This document shows positions 24,090 through 32,541 of a DNA stretch of 64,000 bases, piece after piece. The DNA is from Lactococcus hircilactis (GTDB taxonomy: Bacteria; Bacillota; Bacilli; Lactobacillales; Streptococcaceae), in contig NZ_WITJ01000011.1 of the NCBI RefSeq assembly GCF_009601015.1, positions 1 to 64,000 of the forward strand. The letters run 5' to 3'. Every line of letters begins with the position of its first letter. The first letter of the stretch is position 1. The translations under genes were made by a program, and so were the position numbers. Below the pieces are notes generated by a model. That model was not told the DNA's origin and searched no databases. It was given only the letters and a program-made list of their open reading frames with translations.

Positions 24090-24098
24090 TGGTATAAT
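24090..24098 (+). promoter_or_regulatory. Promoter of the RpiR regulator gene
   Basis: TG-G-TATAAT extended -10, 34 bases before ATG 24133; AAAGGAG ribosome binding site at about 24121-24127. Confidence 0.65.
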
Positions 24099-24132
24099 GT
24101 TTTGAGAATATATTTTTTACAAAGGAGTAAAA

Positions 24133-24867
24133 ATGTCACAAGCTTTATCTGAAACAGAGGCTTATGCTTGGCAAGTCATCCAAGAAAATTATCAAAAAAT
24201 TCCAAACCTATCCATCTCAGATATCGCTCAGATGGCTCATGTCTCCATATCCACGATCAATCGAACCGTAAAAAAGAAGGGATTTGGAGGGTATGGGGAA
24301 TTCAAGTTTTCTATAAAAAAAGATGCGTTACCGCAAGTGAGTGGCTTTTCTAAAGAGGTCCTTGGTGCGATTGCTAAAAATGAAGAAGAATTACTCAAAA
24401 CCATCAATAATATCTCTTCAAGCCAAATTGAAGCGGCAGTGAAAAAAATTGATGAATCCGATGAAATCATCTTATTTGCAAGAGGACTTTCGGTCAATGC
24501 TGCCAATGAAATGATGAAGAAATTGCAACTTTGGCATAAAAGAGTGAGTTTGTATGATGAAGATCGGACCATGAAGTATTTTTCACGGTTTGTTTCAAAA
24601 AAAACTTTAGTCATCGCCATTTCGCTTTTTGGAGAAAGCCGTGCACTTAACGAAAGTGTTATATTATCCAAGAAAAATGGAGCAACGATTTTAGTATTAA
24701 GTGCTTCTGAAAGCTCGACATTATCTCAATCTGCTGACATTGCTTTGATTGGATATAAGAGTCAAGTCGAGGTGAATTACTTTGATCTGGATGTGCATAG
24801 CCGCTTACCGCTCTACCTTCTTGTCAGAATATTATTTGATTCGTATTCCATTTACAAAAATAAATAA
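24133..24867 (+). CDS. RpiR/MurR-family transcriptional regulator
   Basis: The 244-residue protein has an N-terminal HTH_6 domain (about residues 1-75; LSISDIAQMAHVSISTINR is the helix-turn-helix) and a C-terminal SIS sugar-phosphate-binding domain (about 100-235; IILFARGLSVNAANEM and SLFGESRALNESV). Members sense phosphosugars and control sugar operons. It lies directly ahead of the galactoside transporter on the same strand but is separated from it by a strong terminator, so it is probably its local regulator. The effector is unknown; a Gal-1-P-like or other sugar phosphate is a guess. Confidence 0.9.
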   Translation: MSQALSETEAYAWQVIQENYQKIPNLSISDIAQMAHVSISTINRTVKKKGFGGYGEFKFSIKKDALPQVSGFSKEVLGAIAKNEEELLKTINNISSSQIEAAVKKIDESDEIILFARGLSVNAANEMMKKLQLWHKRVSLYDEDRTMKYFSRFVSKKTLVIAISLFGESRALNESVILSKKNGATILVLSASESSTLSQSADIALIGYKSQVEVNYFDLDVHSRLPLYLLVRILFDSYSIYKNK

Positions 24868-24869
24868 AA

Positions 24870-24925
24870 AAAGAAAAGGTTTCCAATTCAAACCGTAATA
24901 TTGGAAACCTTTTCTTTATTTTTTA
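24870..24925 (+). terminator. Strong terminator after the RpiR gene
   Basis: An 18-bp perfect stem: 24870-24887 pairs with 24900-24917 around a 12-base loop, followed by a T-rich run. Confidence 0.95.
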
Positions 24926-24934
24926 TGCTATACT
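24926..24934 (+). promoter_or_regulatory. Promoter of the galactoside transport operon
   Basis: TG-C-TATACT extended -10 (TATACT 24929-24934). The upstream position is occupied by the terminator arm, so -35 contacts are weak and activation or derepression is likely to matter. Confidence 0.7.
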
Positions 24935-24939
24935 ATTAA

Positions 24940-24953
24940 TGTAAACGATTTCA
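24940..24953. promoter_or_regulatory. cre site of the galactoside transport operon
   Basis: TGTAAACGATTTCA fits the cre consensus at every fixed position and lies right after the -10, where bound CcpA would block transcription. Confidence 0.85.
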
Positions 24954-24962
24954 GAACTGAAA
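24949..24962. promoter_or_regulatory. Possible RpiR operator
   Basis: TTTCAG-AA-CTGAAA is an imperfect palindrome overlapping the end of cre. RpiR-type proteins bind such inverted repeats; assignment to this regulator is inference. Confidence 0.4.
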
Positions 24963-24989
24963 AAATAAAAAATAAAGGAGTAATTTCAC

Positions 24990-26297
24990 ATGAAATTATC
25001 AAAAGTTATTGCTGGAGTAGCAATCAGTACAGCTGCTATTACATTACTCGCAGGATGTGGCGCATCAAAAGCGACAAAAGATCAAAATGTGAAAGAAATT
25101 ACAGTTTGGGCATGGGATGATACATATAATGTCCCTGCAGTGAAAGAAGCTGCAAAAGTTTGGGGTAACAAAGATGTTAAAGTCAAAGTTATTTCTATGT
25201 CACAAGATCAAATCGTTCAAAAATTAAACACAGACCTTGCCAGCGGAAGTTCTGCAGGATTGCCAAATATTGTATTGACAGAAGATTATCGGATTCAAGG
25301 TTATCTTAAATCTTATCCAGATGCCTTTAAAGATTTAACGAAGATTGTAAAAAAAGATGATTTTGCCACTTATAAATTTGCGGTAAACTCTATTGGAGAT
25401 AAAATTTATGGTGTACCGTTTGATTCAGGTGTTACGGGATGGTTCTACCGGACAGATTTGCTCAAACAAGCGGGGTACACTGCAGCGGATATGAATAAAA
25501 TGAGTTGGGATCAATTTATTCAAGTGGCAAAAGATGTGAAATCAAAAACAGGAAAAGCATTGATTTCACTTGACCCGTCAGATCTTGGAATGATTCGAAC
25601 AATCATGCAAGAAGATGGAAAATGGTACACAGGTAAAGATGGTAAAACAGTAACCATCAAAGGAAATGACGCATTAAAATACGGGTTACAACTTGAAGCG
25701 ACACTTCTTAAAGAAGGATTGGCAGATAAAGTTTCAGGATGGACAGCAGGTCAACAAGCTGTACAATCTGGTGCTGCAGCATCAGCTGTATCGGGCTCAT
25801 GGTACTCCTCTACCATCACTGCTGCGAAAGATTTGTCTGGAAAATGGGCAGTTGCACCAACACCAGCACTTCCAGCAAGTTTAGGTGGAAAAGCTGGACA
25901 AACTTATGCTTCTAACTCTGGCGGTGCTGGATGGTACGTGCTTAAAAATGTTGCTGGTGCAAAAACTGCTGAAGACTTTTTAGGAAAAACATTTGCCAGC
26001 AATAAAGAGCTGATGGGAACACTAGCAAACAAGATTGGTTTAGTTTCTACCATGAAATCAGCTGCCAGCACCTCTGTTTATCAAACACCAAATGAATTTT
26101 ATGGTGGACAAAAAACACTTGCGGACTTTTCTAAATGGATGCAAGTCGTTCCATCTGTCAATTATGGGGATCAAACTTATGCAATTGAATCAACCATGAC
26201 AGGCGCCCTTCAAGATGTTATGAAAGGGAAAAATATTGATACAGTTTTAGCAGACTACCAAAAACAAGTTGAATCTCAAGTAGCGAATGCGAAGTAA
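24990..26297 (+). CDS. Sugar ABC transporter substrate-binding lipoprotein
   Basis: The 435-residue cluster-1 (MalE/MsmE type) binding protein has a lipoprotein signal peptide with lipobox LAGC, making Cys23 the membrane anchor. Downstream are ITVWAWDD, VPFDSGVTGWFYRTDLLKQAGY and SSGG-like ligand-domain patterns. It captures oligosaccharides outside the cell for the two permeases that follow. The neighbouring alpha-galactosidase and Leloir genes suggest raffinose/melibiose-type galactosides. AAAGGAG precedes the ATG. A hairpin after the gene probably lowers permease expression relative to this protein. Confidence 0.93.
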   Translation: MKLSKVIAGVAISTAAITLLAGCGASKATKDQNVKEITVWAWDDTYNVPAVKEAAKVWGNKDVKVKVISMSQDQIVQKLNTDLASGSSAGLPNIVLTEDYRIQGYLKSYPDAFKDLTKIVKKDDFATYKFAVNSIGDKIYGVPFDSGVTGWFYRTDLLKQAGYTAADMNKMSWDQFIQVAKDVKSKTGKALISLDPSDLGMIRTIMQEDGKWYTGKDGKTVTIKGNDALKYGLQLEATLLKEGLADKVSGWTAGQQAVQSGAAASAVSGSWYSSTITAAKDLSGKWAVAPTPALPASLGGKAGQTYASNSGGAGWYVLKNVAGAKTAEDFLGKTFASNKELMGTLANKIGLVSTMKSAASTSVYQTPNEFYGGQKTLADFSKWMQVVPSVNYGDQTYAIESTMTGALQDVMKGKNIDTVLADYQKQVESQVANAK

Positions 26298-26313
26298 AAA
26301 ATAGAAGGGTTAG

Positions 26314-26343
26314 GCATAGGCAAATTCGTCTATGCTTTCTTTC
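26314..26343 (+). terminator. Intra-operon attenuating hairpin after the binding-protein gene
   Basis: GCATAG (26314-26319) pairs with CTATGC (26330-26335), followed by TTTCTTTC. Such leaky terminators commonly adjust the binding-protein to permease ratio. Confidence 0.65.
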
Positions 26344-26375
26344 TAAAAAAAGATAAAAATAGATTTGAGGAAAAG

Positions 26376-27245
26376 ATGAAAAGGAAAGATTTATTTAGAA
26401 ATGGTAATGCTTTTCTAGTGATACCGGTGTTATTGATTACTGTTTTAGTATTTGTCCCGATGATATTTGCCTTGATTACGAGTTTTCAGACGGGCTTACC
26501 CTTGGCCATGCGATTTGATGGGGTCGCGAATTATAAAAGAATGTTATCCGATCAACTTTTCTTGAAGGCTTTTGGGAATACGTTTATTTTCTTGCTTGTT
26601 CAAGTGCCAATCATGCTGTTTTTAGCAATTATCATTTCTAATTTTTTGAATGATAAGAAACTAAAAATGAAAGGATTGTTTAGAACAGCGATATTTCTTC
26701 CTTGTATCACATCAATGGTCAGTTATTCTTTGATCATGAAAACTTTATTTGCGCAAAGTGGGATTGTCAATAACACGTTAATGCAGTTGCATTTTATTTC
26801 TGCTCCGATTGGGTGGTTGACAGATCCATTTTGGGCGAAAGTTTTGATTATCATCTCAATTACTTGGCGGTGGACAGGATACAATATGATTTTCTTCTTA
26901 TCTGGAATGCAAAACATTAATCCTGAAATTTACGAAGCTGCATCACTTGATGGAGCAACAAAATGGCAACAATTAATCAAAGTGACGATTCCAAATTTAA
27001 AACCAATCATCCTCTTTACTTCCATCACATCAACGATCGGAACGCTTCAGTTATTTGATGAAGTGGTAAATATCACGAATGGTGGTCCAGCAAATGCAAC
27101 ATCGACACTGTCATATTACATTTACAATTTAAGTTTCCGCTATACGCCTGATTTTGGATACGCGGCTGCTGTTTCATTTGTCATTGTGTTCTTTACGGTC
27201 ATTTTGTCCATCGTTCAAACGAAATTAGGAGGAGATAAAAAATGA
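26376..27245 (+). CDS. Sugar ABC transporter permease (MalF/MsmF type)
   Basis: The 289-residue membrane protein has six helices and the cytoplasmic EAA loop (EAASLDGATKWQQLI near residues 190-204) that docks the ATPase. The N-terminal KRKDLFRNGNAFLVIPVLL start fits CUT1 permeases. The last four bases overlap the next permease (ATGA), so translation is coupled. No ATPase gene accompanies the pair. Confidence 0.93.
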   Translation: MKRKDLFRNGNAFLVIPVLLITVLVFVPMIFALITSFQTGLPLAMRFDGVANYKRMLSDQLFLKAFGNTFIFLLVQVPIMLFLAIIISNFLNDKKLKMKGLFRTAIFLPCITSMVSYSLIMKTLFAQSGIVNNTLMQLHFISAPIGWLTDPFWAKVLIIISITWRWTGYNMIFFLSGMQNINPEIYEAASLDGATKWQQLIKVTIPNLKPIILFTSITSTIGTLQLFDEVVNITNGGPANATSTLSYYIYNLSFRYTPDFGYAAAVSFVIVFFTVILSIVQTKLGGDKK

Positions 27246-28075
27246 AAAAGAAAAAATTTAACCTTGGATCGATTTTAAAATATGTTTTCTTATCGTTTGT
27301 TTCTTTTATTTCAATTTTTCCCTTCATTTGGATGATTTTAGGAATGACGAATTCTGCAGTTGACATTACTGCAGGGAAAATAAAAGTTGGTGCGCAGTTG
27401 ATTCGGAATTTTGAAACGTTGTTTTCAGCGAACTATAATTTTGCTCAAACCTTGATTAATTCTGCTGTGATAGCGATTATCACTACGGTACTTGCGTTGT
27501 TATTTTCATCTTCGGCAGGATATGGTTTTGAAATTTATCAAAGTAAAAAGAAAAATTATATTTTCAATATTTTATTATTATCTATGATGGTTCCTTTTGC
27601 TGCTCAGATGATTCCTTTGTATCGGATGTTTACGAAATTAAACGGAACTCCTTTTGGAATCAATAGTTTTGGAGCAATTATTTTACCTGGCATTAGTACG
27701 GCATTTCTGATTTTCTTCTTTAGGCAAAATGCAAAAGCATTTTCTAAAGATTTAGTCGAAGCTGCACGCTTGGATGGTTTGGGAGAACTCGCTATTTTCT
27801 TTAGAGTCTATATGCCAACACAAAGAAATACGTACGCTGCTGCTGCCATCATTACATTTATGAGCAGTTGGAATAATTATCTTTGGCCATTAGTTTCATT
27901 GCAATCAACGGATAAATGGACCGTTCCTTTACTTTTATCTTCAATGGGATCGTCATACACACCAGATTATGGGATGATTATGACTGGACTTGTTATTGCA
28001 ACACTTCCAACAGCGATTGTGTTCTTTGTACTCCAAAAACAATTTGTTCAAGGAATGCTTGGTTCTGTAAAATAA
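27242..28075 (+). CDS. Sugar ABC transporter permease (MalG/MsmG type)
   Basis: The 277-residue second CUT1 permease has six helices and the EAA loop EAARLDGLGELAIFF near residues 176-190. The C-terminal PTAIVFFVLQKQFVQGM is typical of MalG-like subunits. It overlaps the preceding permease gene by four bases. galM follows 22 bases later with AGAGGAG at its start, so transport and galactose genes form one operon. Confidence 0.93.
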   Translation: MKKKKFNLGSILKYVFLSFVSFISIFPFIWMILGMTNSAVDITAGKIKVGAQLIRNFETLFSANYNFAQTLINSAVIAIITTVLALLFSSSAGYGFEIYQSKKKNYIFNILLLSMMVPFAAQMIPLYRMFTKLNGTPFGINSFGAIILPGISTAFLIFFFRQNAKAFSKDLVEAARLDGLGELAIFFRVYMPTQRNTYAAAAIITFMSSWNNYLWPLVSLQSTDKWTVPLLLSSMGSSYTPDYGMIMTGLVIATLPTAIVFFVLQKQFVQGMLGSVK

Positions 28076-28097
28076 AAAAAGAAAAGAGGAGCGAAAC

Positions 28098-29135
28098 ATG
28101 AAAATTGCAACATCTGATTTTGGACTTGGTGCATCACTCATTCGCTTGACAAATGAAAAAGGAGTATCGATTGCGTTTACAAATCTTGGAGCACGCATCG
28201 TAAGCTTTCAAGTGGATGGAAAAGAGATTGTTTTAGGATTCGATTCGGCAAAAGAGTACCTGACAAAAGATCCGTATCCTGGAGCAACCATTGGACGCAC
28301 TGCAGGTCGGATCAAAGATGGAATTATTGAACTTTCTGGTCAAAAAATTCAACTCAATCAAAATGATTTTCCGCAAAATATTCATGGGGGAGCAACGTCC
28401 TTTCATACAAAATTGTGGACTTATGAAATTTTTGAGGAAAAAAATAAAGTGCGGGTTAAATTTTATTTGACATCAAATGATGGAGAAAATGGTTACCCTG
28501 GAAAATTAGATGTGGAAGTCACACATACTTTTGATGAGGCTTCTTGTTGGAGTATTGATTATGATGCGGTATCCGATCGTGACACGGTCTTTAACCCTAC
28601 AGGGCACGTTTATTTTAATTTGAATGGGGATGCGAGTCAGTCTGTCAGTAATCACAGCTTACAAATCGCTGCATCACGCTTTATTCCACTGCTGGATCAT
28701 TCTGAGATTGTCCGAGGAGATGTGATGGATGTGGCGGGAACTGCGATGGATTTTAGAAAAACGCAACTCCTTGAAAACGCACTGAAGAGTGAGGATACTC
28801 AGATTCAGTTGGTTGGAGGCATTGATCATCCATTCTTACTTGATGAGGTCAATGAAAATCGGGTCCAAGCGCACTTGTCGCTTGGAAATTTGAGTATTTC
28901 TGTCAGTACTGACAGACCAAGTATTGTGATATTTACAGCTAATTTTGGAGATCTGGGAACGATTTATCACGGAAAAGCTCAAGTTCATCATGGAGGAATT
29001 ACTTTTGAGACACAGGTTGCACCAGGCTCACAGCAAATTCCAGAACTTGGTGAAATAACACTCAAAAAAGGGGAACGGTATCATTCAACAACACGGTATC
29101 AATTCAATGATAAAAATTACGGAGAAACATCATGA
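28098..29135 (+). CDS. galM: Aldose 1-epimerase (galactose mutarotase)
   Basis: Converts beta-D-galactose to the alpha anomer used by galactokinase. The 345-residue beta-sandwich protein shows NLGARIVSFQVDGKE near residues 27-42, GRTAGRIKDG near 73-82, the catalytic His of PQNIHGG near 95 and VYFNLNGD near 172. The stop overlaps the galK start by four bases. One palindrome copy encodes SVSTDR at about residue 270. Confidence 0.94.
   Translation: MKIATSDFGLGASLIRLTNEKGVSIAFTNLGARIVSFQVDGKEIVLGFDSAKEYLTKDPYPGATIGRTAGRIKDGIIELSGQKIQLNQNDFPQNIHGGATSFHTKLWTYEIFEEKNKVRVKFYLTSNDGENGYPGKLDVEVTHTFDEASCWSIDYDAVSDRDTVFNPTGHVYFNLNGDASQSVSNHSLQIAASRFIPLLDHSEIVRGDVMDVAGTAMDFRKTQLLENALKSEDTQIQLVGGIDHPFLLDEVNENRVQAHLSLGNLSISVSTDRPSIVIFTANFGDLGTIYHGKAQVHHGGITFETQVAPGSQQIPELGEITLKKGERYHSTTRYQFNDKNYGETS
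28901..28914. repeat. Dispersed palindrome copy 8 (exact consensus)
   Basis: Inside galM, read as VSTD. Confidence 0.95.
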
Positions 29136-30331
29136 CTAATATTGTAAACCATTCAACAATTCTGTCAGCACTGACAGAAAAATTTAGCACCATTTTTGGA
29201 GACGTTAAGGATGTCGCGTATTTCTTTAGCCCTGGTCGAATCAATTTGATCGGTGAGCACACAGATTATAACGGCGGATATGTTTTTCCAGCCTCTATCA
29301 CTATTGGCACCACAGGAATTGCACGCTTGCGCAAGGACATGACAATAAAACTATTTTCAGAAAATTTTCCAGATTTAGGCGTGATCACTTTTGATCTCTC
29401 ACAAGCAAATCAAAAAGTAGGAGACGGATGGGAAAATTATGTCAAAGGGATGATTACGATGCTCACAAAAGCAGGTTACGAAATTGATCACGGCTTTGAA
29501 CTTTTGATTCACGGAGAGATTCCAACGGCATCAGGGTTATCTTCATCTGCGTCACTTGAACTTTTAGTAGGTGTCGTTTTAGATGATTTGTTTAAGCTTG
29601 CGGTGCCACGTCTTGAGCTTGTTCAATTAGGACAAAAAACTGAAAATGAGTTCATTGGTGTAAATTCTGGCATTTTAGATCAATTTGCGATAGGATTTGG
29701 TCAAGTGAATCATGCGATTTTATTGGATTGTAACACTTTAAAATATGAGATGGTCCCTGTTGAACTTCAAGATTATGACATCGTCATCATGAATACGAAC
29801 AAACCTCGTGCACTGACGGAATCAAAATACAATGAACGCTTTGAACAAACGCAAAAAGCACTAAAGCGTCTGCAAACAAAACTCAAAATCACAGCGCTAT
29901 GCGAACTTTCAAACGATACTTTTGATGAAAATAGCCATCTGATTGCTGATCCTTTGTTGATTAAACGTGCGCGTCATGCGGTTTATGAGAATAATCGAAC
30001 CAAAATCGCTCAAAAAGCATTTGTGGCGGGAGATTTAGTCGCATTTGGAAAATTGCTTAATGCCTCTCACGCCTCTCTCAAAAATGACTATGAAGTCACT
30101 GGAATCGAGTTAGATACACTGGCCAATACAGCTCAAAAACAACCAGGCGTTCTTGGCGCTCGAATGACAGGAGCAGGATTTGGCGGTTGTGCGATTGCCC
30201 TTGTTGCACATGATAAAGTAGCAGATTTTGAGAAAATAGTTGGTGAAACGTACGAAAAAACTGTAGGGTATAAAGCAAGCTTTTACGTGGCTCAACTCGG
30301 TGCAGGTGCAAGAAAATTGGATGTTGAATAA
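29132..30331 (+). CDS. galK: Galactokinase
   Basis: Cytoplasmic GHMP kinase that phosphorylates alpha-galactose to galactose-1-phosphate, the first committed Leloir step. The 399 residues include the galactokinase signature GRINLIGEHTDYNGGYVFP (about 34-52), the ATP loop PTASGLSSSASLE (about 130-142) and MTGAGFGGCAIAL (about 345-357). It starts inside the galM stop. A palindrome copy near the N-terminus is read as LSALTE (about residues 11-16). Confidence 0.96.
   Translation: MTNIVNHSTILSALTEKFSTIFGDVKDVAYFFSPGRINLIGEHTDYNGGYVFPASITIGTTGIARLRKDMTIKLFSENFPDLGVITFDLSQANQKVGDGWENYVKGMITMLTKAGYEIDHGFELLIHGEIPTASGLSSSASLELLVGVVLDDLFKLAVPRLELVQLGQKTENEFIGVNSGILDQFAIGFGQVNHAILLDCNTLKYEMVPVELQDYDIVIMNTNKPRALTESKYNERFEQTQKALKRLQTKLKITALCELSNDTFDENSHLIADPLLIKRARHAVYENNRTKIAQKAFVAGDLVAFGKLLNASHASLKNDYEVTGIELDTLANTAQKQPGVLGARMTGAGFGGCAIALVAHDKVADFEKIVGETYEKTVGYKASFYVAQLGAGARKLDVE
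29163..29176. repeat. Dispersed palindrome copy 9 (centre CA)
   Basis: Near the 5' end of galK, read as LSALTE; flanks give ATTCTGTCAG/CTGACAGAAA, almost identical to the pta terminator core. Confidence 0.92.
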
Positions 30332-30350
30332 AAGAAAGTTGGATTAATTT

Positions 30351-32531
30351 ATGAGCATTGAAGTGAATCAAGAAAAAAAGAGTTTTACACTACAAACCAC
30401 TCATACGACTTATCAAATGATTGTTCACGACTCAGGATCACTTTTGCATACGTACTATGGAGAAAAAATTCCTGCTGAGGATCTTTCTTATCTATTATTT
30501 GATGGGGAGTGCCATTTTGCACCATATCCTTATGAAAATACAGCGCGTAAGGGATCATTGGATGTTTTGACGCAAGAATTTCCAACAGTAGGACAAGGCG
30601 ATTCACGTGCGATAGCGCTCGATGTGATGCATCAAGATGGAACACACGTGTTGGATTTGAGATATTCGAGTTTTGAGCTTATCAAAGGAAAATATAATCT
30701 TGAAACTTTTCCAAGTTTTTATGCAACCAAAGATGAAAATGTTGAATCTTTGAAAATTACATTAAAAGATGCCCTTTCAAAGCTTGAAATCACGCTTTAT
30801 TATGCGGTGTTTGAAAAATCAGATCTGATAACACGGACAGTAAAAATCACAAATCATGGCACTCAATCGATTCAAATCTATAAGATTCAAAGCTTAGTGC
30901 TTGATTTTCCAACTGGAGATTTTGATTTGCTTCATTTTCACGGAAAATGGGCGATGGAGCGTCAAATTGAATCATTAGCACTCGAGCATGCCAAAATCAG
31001 CTTTGGATCAAATTATGGCCTATCAGGAAACAAACAAAATCCAGGATTTGTATTAGCAAAAAAAAATGCGAGTGAATTTTTAGGAGAATGTTACGGTTTC
31101 AATTTAGTTTATAGTGGAAACTTTGAAGCGACGGCACAAAAAGCAAGTTTGGGACAAAGTCGAATCACATTAGGTATCGGAGATGATCAATTTAGTTGGA
31201 AATTAGAACCAGAACAAAGTTTTGAAGCACCAGAAGGAGTCATGAGTTATTCAAATCAAGGATTTTCTAAGCTCTCACAAAACTTTCATGATGCCATTAG
31301 AAAAAATCTTTGTCGCAGTAAATTCACACAAGAAAAACGCCCTGTTCTCATCAATAATTGGGAAGCAACGTATTTTGATTTTACAGGAGAAAAGCTGATT
31401 GAAATTGCTCGTGCGGCAAAACCAATCGGAGTGGATTTGTTTGTCATGGATGACGGGTGGTTTGGAAATCGGTATGATGATAATCGTGCTTTAGGAGATT
31501 GGACGGTAAATGAAGAAAAACTTGGCATGACTTTGGCAGAACTCGTTGAATCCATCCATCAGTTGGGCTTAGATTTTGGCATTTGGATGGAGCCTGAAAT
31601 GGTGAATGAAGACAGTGATTTATATCGCGCACATCCAGACTGGGTGCTTCAATTTCCCCATCGAAAAGCACTGCTTGGTCGAAATCAATTTGTTTTAAAT
31701 CTCGCACGAAAAGAAGTGGTTGAGTATTTGTATGAGAAAATTTGTCAAATACTGGACGCTGCACCGATAAGCTATCTCAAATGGGACATGAATCGTCCAC
31801 TTTCTGATTGGTACTCAAAAGATTTACCAGCCGATCGTCAAGGAGAATTACAAACGCGTTATATTTTGGGATTGTATGATATCTTGGGAAGATTAACTGA
31901 GCGCTATCCCGATGTTTTATTTGAAGGATGCTCAAGTGGTGGTGCTCGATTCGATTTGGGAATGCTTGCGTTTCACCCTCAGATTTGGACCTCAGACAAT
32001 ACAGATGCAATCAATCGCTTGGCGATTCAATATGGTACAAGTTTTATGTATCCCATCTCAGCAATGGGAACGCACGTTTCAGTTTCTCCTAACCATCAAA
32101 ACGGACGCATCACTCCACTAAAAACGAGAATCAATGTTGCAATGTCAGGAACGTTTGGTTATGAGTTGGATGTTAGCACGCTCACAAGTGAGGAGAAAAA
32201 AGAAGCGCAGTTAGCGACGAAAACATATCACACTCACCAAGCATTGATCATGACAGGAGATTATTATCGTATCAAAGAAGATCGTAAAATCTCTGCTTGG
32301 CAAGTGGTGGCAAAAGATAAAAAAGAAAGTTTGTTGACCTATGTGGTAAAAGAAAACGAGGGGAATCCTGAATTTATCTACATCACGTTAAAAGGACTTT
32401 TAAAAGACGCGGTTTATGAAATATCTCAAAAGAGCTATAAAGGGAGTGTTTTGATGAGTGCAGGATTGAAGCTCAAACAGCCAAAATCAAATGTGGATTC
32501 AGAACAAATTTATATTCAAAAAAGAGATTAG
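30351..32531 (+). CDS. aga: Alpha-galactosidase, GH36
   Basis: Releases alpha-1,6-linked galactose from raffinose, melibiose or related sugars in the cytoplasm. The 726-residue protein has an N-terminal beta-sandwich (about 1-330) and a TIM barrel with VMDDGWFGNR (about 364-373), the nucleophile Asp479 in KWDMNR and the acid/base Asp535 in SSGGARFD. The length matches tetrameric GH36 enzymes such as AgaA. No signal peptide is present. Its place between galK and galT recalls the raffinose locus of Lactococcus raffinolactis (from general knowledge of that species). Confidence 0.95.
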   Translation: MSIEVNQEKKSFTLQTTHTTYQMIVHDSGSLLHTYYGEKIPAEDLSYLLFDGECHFAPYPYENTARKGSLDVLTQEFPTVGQGDSRAIALDVMHQDGTHVLDLRYSSFELIKGKYNLETFPSFYATKDENVESLKITLKDALSKLEITLYYAVFEKSDLITRTVKITNHGTQSIQIYKIQSLVLDFPTGDFDLLHFHGKWAMERQIESLALEHAKISFGSNYGLSGNKQNPGFVLAKKNASEFLGECYGFNLVYSGNFEATAQKASLGQSRITLGIGDDQFSWKLEPEQSFEAPEGVMSYSNQGFSKLSQNFHDAIRKNLCRSKFTQEKRPVLINNWEATYFDFTGEKLIEIARAAKPIGVDLFVMDDGWFGNRYDDNRALGDWTVNEEKLGMTLAELVESIHQLGLDFGIWMEPEMVNEDSDLYRAHPDWVLQFPHRKALLGRNQFVLNLARKEVVEYLYEKICQILDAAPISYLKWDMNRPLSDWYSKDLPADRQGELQTRYILGLYDILGRLTERYPDVLFEGCSSGGARFDLGMLAFHPQIWTSDNTDAINRLAIQYGTSFMYPISAMGTHVSVSPNHQNGRITPLKTRINVAMSGTFGYELDVSTLTSEEKKEAQLATKTYHTHQALIMTGDYYRIKEDRKISAWQVVAKDKKESLLTYVVKENEGNPEFIYITLKGLLKDAVYEISQKSYKGSVLMSAGLKLKQPKSNVDSEQIYIQKRD

Positions 32532-32541
32532 AAAGTAGAGT

